From Burkholderiaceae bacterium (GTDB lineage: Bacteria; Pseudomonadota; Gammaproteobacteria; Burkholderiales; Burkholderiaceae_F): a stretch of DNA of 44,490 bases. The DNA is taken from the NCBI GenBank assembly GCA_022843955.1, contig JALHMQ010000035.1:1-44490 (forward strand), given 5' to 3'. The notes beneath the pieces were generated by a model. It ran no database searches and was not told the DNA's origin. It saw only the letters and a list, made by a program, of their open reading frames with translations. Numbering within the stretch: the stretch's first letter is position 1; each line of letters opens with the position of its first letter. The translations under genes and the position numbers were made by a program. Shown here piece by piece: positions 19,247-28,029 of this stretch.

Positions 19247-19885
19247 CTAGCGCGCCGGCGCCGCCAGCAGCTTGGCCTCGGTCATCGCCGCCACGATGAG
19301 GTCGACGAACGCGCGCGTCTCCTGGTCGATGTCGCGGGGATCGGTGGTGCGGGTGCGCGCGGTCCAGCGCAACTGGTCGCTGCCGACGTCGGTCAACGAG
19401 GTCTGCGCGACGTACACCGGGTAGCTGCGCACCTCCGTGCGCACCGGGTAGGACAGGCCCCACCAGGCGTTGTACCAGCGGCCGTAGCCGCCGAAACCCA
19501 CGAATGGCGCCGGCTCCTGGGATATCACCTGCTCGCGTTCCTGGCCGATCACCGCGGTGGACAGCACGTGCCGCGCGCCGGCCTGCTTCGCCGCGTCGAG
19601 CAACTGCGCGTCCGACCGCGCGGTCAGCGGTCCGGTGAGGACGGCATAGCTCGGGGTCGCGCCAATGCCGCGCGCAGCGAGCTGCGCCGCCATCGCGTCC
19701 TCGTAGGTACGGCGGACGATGTCATCGCGCGCGACGCCCACCACCAGCACCGGACCTCCGATCGGATCGGCGCGCAGCGCCGGGTTGGTCCAGGTACCTT
19801 CGAGCCGGGTGCTGGCACAGCCGGCCAGCAGGGCCAGAGACAGCGCCGCCGTGAGGACGCGCCGGCGGGTTCGGAATGCGGACAT
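19247..19885 (-). CDS. Lipoprotein, DUF4136-like
   Basis: A 212-residue predicted lipoprotein. The ATG at 19885 has GGGAGATCC just upstream. The signal sequence is MSAFRTRRRVLTAALSLALLAGC with lipobox LAGC. The mature part begins ASTRLEGTWTNPALRADPIGG and has the alternating small-residue pattern GPVLVVGVARDDIVRRTYEDAMAAQLAARG, like DUF4136 lipoproteins anchored in the cell envelope. An aromatic-rich stretch, FGGYGRWYNAWWG, lies mid-protein. Function unknown. It points leftward, convergent with the H1-like gene and downstream of the SWIB gene, but a terminator at about 19972-20010 separates it from the latter. Confidence 0.75.
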   Translation of the reverse strand: MSAFRTRRRVLTAALSLALLAGCASTRLEGTWTNPALRADPIGGPVLVVGVARDDIVRRTYEDAMAAQLAARGIGATPSYAVLTGPLTARSDAQLLDAAKQAGARHVLSTAVIGQEREQVISQEPAPFVGFGGYGRWYNAWWGLSYPVRTEVRSYPVYVAQTSLTDVGSDQLRWTARTRTTDPRDIDQETRAFVDLIVAAMTEAKLLAAPAR

Positions 19886-19971
19886 GCGGATCTCCCACCG
19901 AACCCTGTGTGCCATCTTGCGCCGCCCGGGCTCGGACGACGCCGACCGACAGTCGGTTCGCAGGGAGAGTC

Positions 19972-20010
19972 AGCAAAAACAAAGCCCGGGTCGCGTGAGC
20001 GACACCGGGC
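19972..20010 (-). terminator. Rho-independent terminator downstream of the SWIB gene
   Basis: Read on the minus strand, GCCCGGTGTCGC, a TCAC loop and GCGACCCGGGC form a stem with one bulge, followed by TTTGTTTTT (plus-strand 19974-19983 is the A-rich complement). It lies about 45 bp after the end of the SWIB gene and is the clearest terminator in the window. Confidence 0.85.
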
Positions 20011-20056
20011 TTCGGACTGCAGTGTGCTGCGTTACGTCAGCAGCGGTCGCGGTCTA

Positions 20057-20506
20057 TTACTTGACGTACTTGTTGACCATTTTGGTCAGCTCGAACATCG
20101 AGGCCTGGGCTTTGCCGAACAGCGCCTTCAGCTTGTCGTCGGCATTGATCATGCGGCGATTGACAGCGTCTTGCAGCTTGTTCTTCTTGATGTATTCCCA
20201 GATTTTCTTGGTGATCTCGGTGCGCGGCATGGCCTTGTCACCGATGATCGCCGCGAGCGGGCCGTGCGGCTGCTTGGGGGCCATGAACGCGGCGTTGGGC
20301 TTGCGCGCAGTCTTGGGCTTCTTGGCAGCTTTGACGGCTTTCTTGGCCGGGGCTTTCTTGGCGGCGGCCTTCACGGCTTTCTTGGCCGGAGCCTTCTTGG
20401 CCGGGGCGGCTTTCTTGGCGGCTTTCACGGCTTTCTTGGCCGGAGCTTTCTTGGCCGGGGCTTTCTTGGCGGGGGCTTTCTTTGCAGCTTTCTTGGCGGT
20501 TGCCAT
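20057..20506 (-). CDS. SWIB/MDM2-domain protein with Lys/Ala-rich histone-like N-terminal tail
   Basis: A 149-residue protein. The first about 70 residues are KKAPAKKA-type repeats ([15 protein letters not shown]...), a charged DNA-binding tail. The last about 75 form a SWIB domain: [64 protein letters not shown] domains mediate protein contacts in eukaryotic chromatin remodelling, and bacterial SWIB-H1 fusions are thought to act on nucleoid DNA. The ATG at 20506 lies behind AGGAG (plus-strand 20515-20519); a GTG directly before it is the only nearby rival. It has its own terminator and about 470 bp of upstream region with repeats. Confidence 0.9.
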   Translation of the reverse strand: MATAKKAAKKAPAKKAPAKKAPAKKAVKAAKKAAPAKKAPAKKAVKAAAKKAPAKKAVKAAKKPKTARKPNAAFMAPKQPHGPLAAIIGDKAMPRTEITKKIWEYIKKNKLQDAVNRRMINADDKLKALFGKAQASMFELTKMVNKYVK

Positions 20507-20627
20507 CACGGATCTCCTATCGAGGTTGAGTGATCACAGCGACAGCGTTCTCGGATGCACTTGATTGAAGAGCGCTCTCGTTGCGTGACGCGGATACTAA
20601 GAGTGATTCTCCGAGCGAAGCAAGACT

Positions 20628-20682
20628 TTTTCAGAGGGAAAACACGAAAAATGTGCGCCCGATCAGCCGCTTTTCAGAGGGA
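20628..20682. repeat. Pair of 12-bp direct repeats in the AT-richer region upstream of the SWIB gene
   Basis: TTTTCAGAGGGA occurs at 20628-20639 and again at 20671-20682, 43 bp apart start to start (about four helical turns), each followed by an A-rich end (AAAAC / GAAC). The segment is clearly less GC-rich than its surroundings. It could be a pair of binding sites, but it lies 120-180 bp upstream of the SWIB start, rather far for a core promoter. Confidence 0.4.
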
Positions 20683-20730
20683 GAACGGCGCGCATGCATG
20701 CCACGTGCGTTGCAGGGCCCCTGGAGCGGA

Positions 20731-20796
20731 CCACTAGATGTTGGACAAGCCCGCCTTTGCGAGCACATATCTTGTACCGCTAGTGGCCTGTCCAAC
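20731..20796. repeat. Two interleaved inverted repeats
   Basis: CCACTAG (20731-20737) pairs with CTAGTGG (20780-20786). GTTGGACA (20740-20747) pairs with TGTCCAAC (20789-20796). The arms are arranged A-B-A'-B', with matching 2-bp spacers inside each half. Such an arrangement cannot form one simple hairpin; in RNA it would fold as a pseudoknot. It lies in the 473-bp gene-free stretch 20507-20979, between the SWIB gene's upstream region and the 3' end of the helicase gene. The rest of that stretch holds no gene I can support. Confidence 0.5.
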
Positions 20797-20979
20797 CCCA
20801 CCGACGACACCACGGCAGCAACGACGGCGGTCGGTCTGCAGTGCAGGCGATGAGCATCACCATCGACGCGTGATGCGGCCGCCGTTGCGCGCGCGGCACA
20901 GCGCGCGATGGCGCCTCGCGGCGGTCATCGCCGCGCAAGGGCGCCGGCTGCCGCTTCAGGCGATACGGTTGGCGCCTTC

Positions 20980-23874
20980 TCAGCGCCCGGCGAGCGCCTG
21001 CTTTTCGAGCTCCGCCACCATGCGGGCGATGCGATCGGCCAGCTTCTCGGTGGTGAGCTGCTCGCGCAGCCGCTCCACCAGCAGCGGAAAGGCGAACGGC
21101 GTGGGTCGCGACAGCGTCTTGAGCAGCAGCTTCTGTCCGCGCATGCGCGCCAGCGCCTCGCGCAGGCGGGCCAGATCGAGTTCCTGCTCCAGCACCTCGC
21201 GGTCGGCCTGGCCGAGCAGCAGGTTGTCGGCGTCGTACTTGCGGAACACTTCGTAGAACAGACCCGACGAGGCCTGCAGCTGGCGGGTGGACTTCGGCTG
21301 GCCGGGAAAGCCCTGGAAGATCAGGCCGGAGACCCGCGCGATCTCGCGAAAGCGCCGCGCGGCCAGCTCGCCGGCATTGAGGCTGGCGAGGATGTCTTCG
21401 AGCAGCCCCTCCTCGGCCAGCAGGCCGCGATCGGGGCGCCACGCCGCCGCCCAGTTGATGTCGGCCAGCGTCATCAGCTCGAAGCCGTAGTCGTTGACCG
21501 CCATGCTGAACGTGGCCGGCTGCTGGCGGCCGAGCCGATAGGCCAGCAGCGACGCGATGCCCAGATGCGCATGGCGACCGGCAAACGGGTAGACGTAGAG
21601 GTGCCGCCCCTCGCGCGACTGCCAGGCCTCCAGCACCAGGGTCTGGCGGGTGGGGATTGCGGACCAGCGACGCTGGATCTGCAGCAGCGGCTCGACCAGC
21701 TGCATCTCGGGCGTGTCGAAGCGGCCGGCGGCATCCAGGGTCCCGATGGCCGCCTCCAGTTCAGCCAGCACCGCGTCCGACATCTCGGTCGACAGCGGCA
21801 TCTTGGCGCCGTTCCAGCGCGGCACCGCGCCGCTGTTGCGGCGCGCCGGCTGCACATAGGCGGTCATCTCGCGCACCTGCACCAGCTCCAGACGCTTGCC
21901 GCCGAAGGTGAAGCTGTTGCCCTTGCGCAGGCGGGCGATGAAACCCTCCTCGATCGTGCCGATCTTGCCGCCACCGACTTTCCCACCCGACATGTAGCGC
22001 ACCACCATCGCCGACTCCGCCACGATGGTGCCGACCGACATCCGGTGGCGTCGCGCGACCGCGGCATCGGGCACGCGGTAGACGCCCTGCTCGTCGCGCA
22101 ACACGCGCCGGTACTCGGGATAGGCGCGCAGCGCATCGCCGCCACGGCCGACAAAGTCCAGGCACCACTGCCACTCGGCATCGGTCAGCTGCGCATAGCT
22201 GGCGGTGCTGCGCACTTCGGCCAGCAGTTCGTCCTCGGTGAAGCCGGTGCCCAGCGCCACCGTGACGAGGTGCTGGACCAGCACGTCCAGTGGCCGCGAC
22301 GGTGCGTGACGCGATTCGACCCGGCGCGCCGCCGCCGCTTTCTGCGCCGCGGCGGCCTCGATCAGTTCGAGCGTGTTGGTCGGCACCAGCGTCACGCGCG
22401 ATACGCGCCCGGGCGCGTGGCCGCTGCGGCCGGCCCGCTGCAGCAGCCGCGCCACGCCCTTGGGCGAGCCGATCTGCAGCACCCGCTCCACCGGCAGGAA
22501 GTCGACGCCCAGGTCGAGACTGCTGGTGGCGACCACGGCCTTGAGGGTGCCCGCCTTCAGGCCCGCCTCGACCCAGTCGCGCACCTCTTTGTCGAGCGAG
22601 CCGTGATGCAGGGCGATCAGCCCGGCCCACTTCGGTCGCGCGCCGAGGATCGCCTGGTACCAGATCTCCGCCTGCGAGCGGGTGTTGGTGAACACGAGCG
22701 TGGTGGCGCCGGCGGCGATCTCTCGCACCACCGGGTCGAGCATCTTGATGCCGAGGTGGCCGCCCCACGGGAAGCGGCCGGGATCGTCGGGCAGCAGCGT
22801 GTCGACGACGATCTCTTTGTCGATGTGGCCTTGGACAAGCACGCCGTCGCTGCCGGCGAGCAGGGCTTGCATCGCTTCGGCTGAATTGCCGAGGGTGGCG
22901 GACAGGCCCCAGAGCGCGAGCGCTCTGGGGCCGTGGGCCCGTTCTGTTGGCCCCCCACCCCCGACCCCCGCCCCGGGGCGGGGGGCAGCGGCTCGGTGAG
23001 CCGCGGCGCTGGCGCGCCCGGTGGGCGATGGGTTCGGCGCTTCGGTGACGGGGTGGGTGCTGGGTGCTTCGGTGACGGCGTCGCGGGCGATGGCGGCGGC
23101 GGCAGGAGAGGTGGCGATCTCGATGGGAGCGGTGGTGGCACCAAACGCTTCTGCGTCAAGCGAAGTCAGTGGCGTGGCGGACGACTCATCGTCGGCCTCC
23201 CTCACGAAGCGCTGCAATCGCGCCAGCGCCAGCTGCACCTGCACGCCGCGCTTGCTGCCGATCAGTTCGTGCCACTCGTCGACCACCACCATCTGCAGGC
23301 CGGCGAACAGGGCTTGGCAATCGGGGCGGGTGAGCAGCAGCGACAGGCTTTCGGGGGTGGTGACGAGCGCTTCGGGCAGGCGCTTGCCCTGACGGGTGCG
23401 CTCGGCGCTGTCGGTGTCGCCGGTGCGCACGCCGACCTGCCAGTCGAGCCCGAGTTCGTCGAGCGGTGCCTCCAGCGCGCGCGCGGTGTCGGCGCTGAGT
23501 GCGCGCATCGGCGTGATCCACAGCAGGCGCAGGCCGCCGCCGGTGACCTCGCCGGCCAGTGCGCGGTTGAGCAGGCCGAACCACACCGCGTAGGTCTTGC
23601 CGGCACCGGTGGTGGCGTGCAGCAGGCCGGAGCGGCCGACAGCGACATGCGCCCAGACCTCGCGCTGGAATTCGAACGGCGTCCACCCGTGGGCGGCGAA
23701 CCAGCCCTCGGCGCTCGGCAACGACAACTGCTGCGATGCCCGCGTGCGACGACGCTCGGTGGCCCGGGCGGCTTCCTTGGCCTCGCGTGCAGCGCGTGCC
23801 ACGGCCGCGCGGCGCGCGCGCAACTGGGTTCCGACATTCGGGCCTGGCGGCAGGCCACGGCGCTGCACCGACAT
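20980..23874 (-). CDS. Ligase-associated DEXH-box helicase (Lhr-type)
   Basis: A 964-residue superfamily 2 helicase. Walker A is TTGAGKT (Lys93) and motif II is DEWH (about residue 197) in [34 protein letters not shown] and [11 protein letters not shown] are motifs III, IV and VI. The Lhr-type winged-helix/C-terminal region follows ([45 protein letters not shown]). The family occurs with an ATP-dependent ligase and an MBL exonuclease in a bacterial DNA-damage response set, and both are encoded nearby (24910 and 28030). The ATG at 23874 overlaps the TPR gene's stop (TGATG), so the two are translationally coupled; the GTG at 23886 is an alternative. Odd feature: about 90 low-complexity residues inserted at about 223-315 between motifs II and III. 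Confidence 0.92.
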   Translation of the reverse strand: MSVQRRGLPPGPNVGTQLRARRAAVARAAREAKEAARATERRRTRASQQLSLPSAEGWFAAHGWTPFEFQREVWAHVAVGRSGLLHATTGAGKTYAVWFGLLNRALAGEVTGGGLRLLWITPMRALSADTARALEAPLDELGLDWQVGVRTGDTDSAERTRQGKRLPEALVTTPESLSLLLTRPDCQALFAGLQMVVVDEWHELIGSKRGVQVQLALARLQRFVREADDESSATPLTSLDAEAFGATTAPIEIATSPAAAAIARDAVTEAPSTHPVTEAPNPSPTGRASAAAHRAAAPRPGAGVGGGGPTERAHGPRALALWGLSATLGNSAEAMQALLAGSDGVLVQGHIDKEIVVDTLLPDDPGRFPWGGHLGIKMLDPVVREIAAGATTLVFTNTRSQAEIWYQAILGARPKWAGLIALHHGSLDKEVRDWVEAGLKAGTLKAVVATSSLDLGVDFLPVERVLQIGSPKGVARLLQRAGRSGHAPGRVSRVTLVPTNTLELIEAAAAQKAAAARRVESRHAPSRPLDVLVQHLVTVALGTGFTEDELLAEVRSTASYAQLTDAEWQWCLDFVGRGGDALRAYPEYRRVLRDEQGVYRVPDAAVARRHRMSVGTIVAESAMVVRYMSGGKVGGGKIGTIEEGFIARLRKGNSFTFGGKRLELVQVREMTAYVQPARRNSGAVPRWNGAKMPLSTEMSDAVLAELEAAIGTLDAAGRFDTPEMQLVEPLLQIQRRWSAIPTRQTLVLEAWQSREGRHLYVYPFAGRHAHLGIASLLAYRLGRQQPATFSMAVNDYGFELMTLADINWAAAWRPDRGLLAEEGLLEDILASLNAGELAARRFREIARVSGLIFQGFPGQPKSTRQLQASSGLFYEVFRKYDADNLLLGQADREVLEQELDLARLREALARMRGQKLLLKTLSRPTPFAFPLLVERLREQLTTEKLADRIARMVAELEKQALAGR
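22951..22985 (-). repeat. G-quadruplex-type run and 20-bp perfect palindrome inside the helicase gene
   Basis: On the coding (minus) strand there are four G-runs of 4, 5, 5 and 6 bases separated by 1-2 bases (22974 down to 22951), which fits the G-quadruplex consensus. Overlapping it, 22965-22984 is a perfect palindrome of C5-G-C4 followed by its complement. It encodes the Pro/Gly-rich insert ([12 protein letters not shown]) of the helicase. Confidence 0.7.
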
Positions 23875-24353
23875 CAATCCCAGCACAGATCCAGGTTCTT
23901 GGCGTAAAAGCGGATCGCGCGTTCGTAGTCGTTGAGGGTCGGATCGGCGCTCACGTCGCAGGCCAGTTCGAGCAGCATCGCGACAGCGGCCTGCGCGTCG
24001 CCCTGGTTGTACAGCGTCATCGCGAGGAACGCGCGCACCTCGGCCGCTTGCGGGTAGCGCGCCAGACCTTCTTCGAGGATGCGGCGGGCGGCGGCATAGT
24101 CGCCCACGGTGCGATAGCTGCTCCCCAGGCCGACATGGGCGGCCCGGTACTCACGCTCGGGCAGCCCCAGGCGCAGCGCGGCCAGGTAGTACGGCACGGC
24201 CTCGCGCTCGCGCCCGAGAAAGTCGTGCACGGACGCGGTCTCGAACTGGATCAGCGCGTCGTCGGGGTGGGTGCGCGCCAGCGCGGCGAGTTCGACACGG
24301 GCGGCGTCGTGTTCGCCGCGTTGGCGCATCTGGCGAATGTCGTCGAGGGTCAT
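23874..24353 (-). CDS. Tetratricopeptide repeat protein (TPR_5 type)
   Basis: A 159-residue soluble protein, starting [22 protein letters not shown]. It matches the TPR_5 arrangement: [25 protein letters not shown], then [26 protein letters not shown], then [23 protein letters not shown]. Such short TPR proteins act as binding scaffolds; no partner is known here. The ATG at 24353 was preferred over an upstream in-frame start at 24389 because the repeat register begins there. Its stop overlaps the helicase start by one base, so it may be a helper of the helicase (inference) or merely co-transcribed. Confidence 0.82.
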   Translation of the reverse strand: MTLDDIRQMRQRGEHDAARVELAALARTHPDDALIQFETASVHDFLGREREAVPYYLAALRLGLPEREYRAAHVGLGSSYRTVGDYAAARRILEEGLARYPQAAEVRAFLAMTLYNQGDAQAAVAMLLELACDVSADPTLNDYERAIRFYAKNLDLCWD

Positions 24354-24476
24354 GCCGGCAAAGCTAACAAATCGGCCAACGTAACGCACCGACTCCTTGC
24401 GTTGCAGTGCATGAATCGGTCCGTGTCGCGGCTCGCCGGCCGCCGTCGGTGCGGTGTCTCTCTCCTGGCCTGACCG

Positions 24477-24500
24477 AGAAAAAGCCGCCCGCAGGCGGCT
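24477..24500 (-). terminator. Rho-independent terminator after the small periplasmic protein gene
   Basis: On the minus strand, GCCGCC, a TGCG loop and GGCGGC are followed by TTTTTC. It begins about 20 bp after the stop of the gene at 24520-24765. A strong short hairpin with a clear T-run. Confidence 0.8.
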
Positions 24501-24519
24501 TGGTTCGACCAGGCGCCGA

Positions 24520-24765
24520 TCACTTGACGTTGAGGATCTTCATCGCCTTGGCGAGCGTGTCGACCGACTCCTGATGCTTGCCGGCCTTGTGCAGCGTCTC
24601 GCCCTCGGCGCGGAACTTCTTGACCTCGGACATCTGTGCCTCGGTCAGCTTGGGGCTCTTGGCCATCGCCTCGTCGATCTTTTTCATGTCGGCGGGGCAG
24701 TGGAAGGCGAAGGCGCTGCCCGACAGGGCGAGCAGGGCGGCGGCAACGGTGATGCGCAGTTTCAT
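24520..24765 (-). CDS. Small secreted periplasmic protein of unknown function
   Basis: 81 residues. The ATG at 24765 has AAGGAG six bases upstream. The signal peptide MKLRITVAAALLALSGSAFA is predicted to be cleaved after AFA, giving a mature protein of about 61 residues that starts FHCPADMKKIDEAMAK. The mature part is helical and charged (LTEAQMSEVKKFRAEGETLHKAGKHQESVDTLAKAMKILNVK), and its second half resembles a single TPR-like hairpin. It has only one Cys, so no disulfide within the chain. Homologues of this size are common uncharacterised periplasmic proteins in betaproteobacteria. It has its own ribosome-binding site and terminator. Confidence 0.8.
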   Translation of the reverse strand: MKLRITVAAALLALSGSAFAFHCPADMKKIDEAMAKSPKLTEAQMSEVKKFRAEGETLHKAGKHQESVDTLAKAMKILNVK

Positions 24766-24815
24766 GAAGGTCTCCTTGAAGTTCGGGTCGGTGCCCGAGA
24801 ACGCCGACGATAAAG

Positions 24816-24831
24816 CCTGCGGGCTCGCAGG
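24816..24831 (-). terminator. Weak terminator-like hairpin after the ligase gene
   Basis: On the minus strand, CCTGCG, an AGCC loop and CGCAGG are followed by CTTTAT. It lies about 80 bp beyond the ligase stop and upstream of the small periplasmic gene. The stem is only 6 bp and the T-run is poor. Confidence 0.35.
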
Positions 24832-24909
24832 ATCGCCGTCGACACGGCAGCTGACACGAATGCGTCAGCCACGATTCCATAGGCCCGAACTGCAGTCCCA
24901 CGCGCGTGA

Positions 24910-26625
24910 TCAGGCGACGGCGGCGAGCAAGCCCTGCAGCACCGCCAGCGTGTCGGCCTCGTGCAGCGGCTTGTCCTGGCGCCAGTGCAGCATGCGCGGA
25001 AAGCGCAGCGCGATGCCGCTCTTGTGCCGCGCACTGCGCTGGATGCCCTCGAAGCCCAGCTCGAACACCAATGTGGGCACGACCGTGCGCACCGGGCCGA
25101 ACTTCTCCACCGTGGTCTTGCGGATCACCGCATCGACCTGGCGGATCTCGGCGTCGGTCAGGCCCGAGTACGCCTTGGCGAACGGCACCAGCACCGGCAG
25201 CCCCTGCGCCTGCAACGCCGCCGGGGTCTGGCCGGCGCCGAGCGCCTCGACGACCTGATGCGCCTCGGCCGCATCGCGCGGCGCGCGGTCCCACACCGCA
25301 AAGGTGTAGTCGGTGTAGAGGCTGGCGCGCCGGCCGTGGCCGCGCTGCGCGTACACCAGCACGCAGTCGACGCTCATCGGATCGATCTTCCACTTCCACC
25401 AGGTGCCGCTGTCCTTGGTGCGGCCCACGCCGTACGCGGCGGCCCGATGCTTGAGCATGAAGCCCTCCACCTGCCGCGCACGGCTGGCTTCGCGCAGCGT
25501 GGCGAGTTCGGCCCAGCTTGCCCCCTGCACCTGCGGCGACAGGCGCAGCGGTCCGGCCGGCACGTCAGCAAGCATGGCCTGCAGCCGCGTGCGGCGCTCG
25601 TGCTGCGGCAGCGCGCGCAGGTCAGCACCCTCTTCTTCCAGCAGGTCGTAGGCGACGAACACGGCCGGCGTCTGCGCCAGCAGGCGCGGCGACACGCTCT
25701 TGCGCGTGGTACGCGTCTGCAACCGCGCGAACGGCGCTGGGTGTTCGGCGCCCACGTCCCACACCAGCACCTCGCCGTCGAGCACGCAGCCGTCGGGCAG
25801 CGCGCCGGCAGCGCGCGCGATCTCCGGAAAGCGCTCGGTGATCAGTTCCTCGCCGCGCGACCACAGCCAGGCCTGGCCCTCGCGCCGCACCAGCTGGCCA
25901 CGAATGCCGTCGTACTTCCATTCGACGAGCCAGTCGTGCGGCGGGCCGAGCACCGCGTCGAACGGGGTCGGTGCCAGGGTCAGCGCATGGGCGAGAAAGA
26001 ACGGGTACGGCGTGCCGCCCGACAGGTGCGCCGGCCCCGGCTCGATCAGCCCGATGAAGCGATCCGGCGTCGGCAGATGCCTGATGTCGGTGTAGCCGAT
26101 CAGCCGCTGCGCCACCACGCGCGCGTCGATGCCGGCGTGGCGCGCCAGCGCGCGCGTCACCAGCAGCCGGCTCACGCCGACCCGAAAGGCGCCGCCGATG
26201 AGCTTGATGAGGACAAAGCGCTCGCCGTCGTCGAGTTCGTCGGCGTAGTCACGCAGGCGCGCCAGCACCTCGGCCGGCGCCAATCCGCGCAGCGGCAACA
26301 GGCGCGTCTCCACCCACTGCGCCAGCCCGAGGTCGGTGCGGCGCGCCGGCGGTGGCAGCAGGTGGGCGATGGTCTCGGCCAGGTCGCCCACCGCCTGGTA
26401 GCTCTCCTCGAACAGCCAGTCGGGCAGGCCGCTGGCCGCCACCGCGAACTCGCGCAGCGCACGCGACCCCACCACCGCGCGCGGCTTGCCGCCGGCGAGG
26501 AAGTAGGTGGCCCAGGCGGCGTCGGCGGGCGGCGCCGCGCCGAAGTACGCGACCAGCGCGTCGACCTTGGCGGTGGTCGCGGTGCGGGCGTCAAGGTCGG
26601 CGAACAGGGCGGCGAAGCGGCGCAT
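24910..26625 (-). CDS. ATP-dependent DNA ligase of the ligase-associated DNA damage response set
   Basis: A 571-residue ligase. The N-terminal DNA-binding domain (about 1-200) is like that of eukaryotic ligase I and archaeal ligases. The nucleotidyltransferase motif is EWKYDGIRGQ, with Lys237 as the AMP-accepting residue. Further motifs are DGEVLVWD (motif III), EGFMLKH (motif IV) and WWKWK (motif V), before an OB-fold C-terminus. It seals DNA nicks using ATP, unlike the essential NAD-dependent LigA. The family travels with an Lhr-type helicase and an MBL exonuclease, both present nearby. The ATG at 26625 (MRRFAALFADLDARTATTAK) is the start of homology; the frame is open to 26712, but the extra residues look non-coding. 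Confidence 0.93.
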   Translation of the reverse strand: MRRFAALFADLDARTATTAKVDALVAYFGAAPPADAAWATYFLAGGKPRAVVGSRALREFAVAASGLPDWLFEESYQAVGDLAETIAHLLPPPARRTDLGLAQWVETRLLPLRGLAPAEVLARLRDYADELDDGERFVLIKLIGGAFRVGVSRLLVTRALARHAGIDARVVAQRLIGYTDIRHLPTPDRFIGLIEPGPAHLSGGTPYPFFLAHALTLAPTPFDAVLGPPHDWLVEWKYDGIRGQLVRREGQAWLWSRGEELITERFPEIARAAGALPDGCVLDGEVLVWDVGAEHPAPFARLQTRTTRKSVSPRLLAQTPAVFVAYDLLEEEGADLRALPQHERRTRLQAMLADVPAGPLRLSPQVQGASWAELATLREASRARQVEGFMLKHRAAAYGVGRTKDSGTWWKWKIDPMSVDCVLVYAQRGHGRRASLYTDYTFAVWDRAPRDAAEAHQVVEALGAGQTPAALQAQGLPVLVPFAKAYSGLTDAEIRQVDAVIRKTTVEKFGPVRTVVPTLVFELGFEGIQRSARHKSGIALRFPRMLHWRQDKPLHEADTLAVLQGLLAAVA

Positions 26626-26860
26626 GGCAGGGCCAACAATGGCACGCGCAAGGTGCCGACGGCAAAGCAGGCCTGCGCCGCGGCCGTCCGCGCCGGATTG
26701 CTCGGCGGGCAAGCAAGCGCGACGAGCGCGACGCGTTGAGGCTGGTATCCGAAGACCATAACGTGGCCCTGCTCGACGACCCGACCAGCTGCAATCGCTT
26801 CGTCGCTCTCAACCGTTGTCAGGCTGCACAATCACAATCCTCTTGCCAGCCAGCGCCCGA

Positions 26861-27757
26861 ATGAACACTCCACACAAAGGGCATCAGACTCGTATGCGGA
26901 CACGCGCCCGACTCGCTGCCAGAGCAATGGGTTCGTTGTTGCTGGGTGCCACGGCCGTTCTGGGTGCGGTGCTGCTCTTTCGACAGGGCTTGCTGCCGCT
27001 GATTGACGCATTGTTCCATCCCACAGCCCAGTGGCTTAGCGCAATCAGGCGTGTCGGCATTTTGCTCGCTGCTGTGTCGGCCTACTGGATCTATGTGCGC
27101 TGGCATGAAAAGCGGGAAGTGACCGAACTGCGCATACTGCCGGTCCGCACTGCCCTCGGTGCCACGAGCGGTGCAATCTTGGCGGCACTCCCAATCACCG
27201 CACTCTTCGCATTCGGTGCCTACGAGAAGGTGCTTTTTCGTGGCTTTGCGCCGGGGTTGGTGGGGGTGGCTGGGCTGATTGGCGTCGCAGCTGTTCTGGA
27301 GGAACTTGTCTACCGCTGCCTCTTGTTTCGGATACTGGAGCGAGTAACAGGAACGATGGTGGCGCTGGGAACGCAGGCAGTAGTGTTCGCCGTCATGCAC
27401 CTCGCCAATATCGACCAAGGCGCGACTTGGGATGTGGTGGCTACGCTAGTGTCAGTGACCCTACTTGGCCTGCTATGGGCTGGGGTTTTCGTACTGACGC
27501 GCAACCTCTGGGTGGTTGCGGCGAATCACGCAGCATGGAACTTCACAATCCTGCTCAGCGGCGTGCCGCTCTCAGGTATCGATGACTGGCAACTCCTGGC
27601 ACCGATCGAGAGCCGCTATGCCGGCCCCGATTGGTTGACCGGGGGGATGTTTGGCCCGGAAAACTCGTTGTTTGTTATGTTGATTGTCGCGCTAGCACTG
27701 CTACTGGTGCTGCGCTCGGCGCTGCGGAGCGGCTCCATCGTTGCGTCATCAACGTAG
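26861..27757 (+). CDS. CPBP-family intramembrane metalloprotease
   Basis: A 298-residue integral membrane protein with about 7-8 hydrophobic segments. The CPBP/Abi motifs are present: EELVYR (Glu147, Glu148, Arg152), VFAVMH and HAAWNF, which would form the metal site of a CAAX-protease-like enzyme in the membrane. Family members process prenylated proteins or bacteriocins, or give self-immunity; this one's target is unknown. The ATG at 26861 was chosen; the first about 15 residues are basic and extramembranous. It lies on the opposite strand between the ligase and exonuclease genes and is visibly less GC-rich than its neighbours, with more A/T-ending codons, suggesting it was inserted into the repair cluster. 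Confidence 0.88.
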   Translation: MNTPHKGHQTRMRTRARLAARAMGSLLLGATAVLGAVLLFRQGLLPLIDALFHPTAQWLSAIRRVGILLAAVSAYWIYVRWHEKREVTELRILPVRTALGATSGAILAALPITALFAFGAYEKVLFRGFAPGLVGVAGLIGVAAVLEELVYRCLLFRILERVTGTMVALGTQAVVFAVMHLANIDQGATWDVVATLVSVTLLGLLWAGVFVLTRNLWVVAANHAAWNFTILLSGVPLSGIDDWQLLAPIESRYAGPDWLTGGMFGPENSLFVMLIVALALLLVLRSALRSGSIVASST

Positions 27758-28029
27758 GCTAGCCGCAGATTCAAGGGTTAGGTCGAGTCGCACGGACAGC
27801 TCGGTGAACTGGCGCTGCTGCGCGAGCGCATGCGGGAGTCGGGCGTGCCTGTGACGGTGCTCGCGCAGCGCTGGCAGCGAGTTGAGCCGCGGCGGGCAAG
27901 GCTGCCAAGACGGCCACGCCCAGTGCAACAGCAGCGCAAGCGCGCTGACGCGGCCGACCTCGACAACGCGCCCTCAGCTGACGCCTCGCCACAGCGGTTT
28001 GCGAATTCACTTGGGCTAGCCTGGGCTTC
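27758..28029. other. Intergenic region with a coding-like fragment
   Basis: 272 bp between the CPBP gene and the exonuclease gene. On the plus strand, from 27783, one frame reads like the C-terminal end of a protein (ESHGQLGELALLRERMRESG, then VPVTVLAQRWQRVEPRR) but has no start and runs into low-quality sequence. It may be a gene remnant left by the insertion of the CPBP gene. The parent family was not recognised. Confidence 0.3.

Noticed and set aside
20908-22884. 658-codon open frame antisense to the helicase
   Set aside because: Mirror of a clear helicase gene, no recognisable domain.
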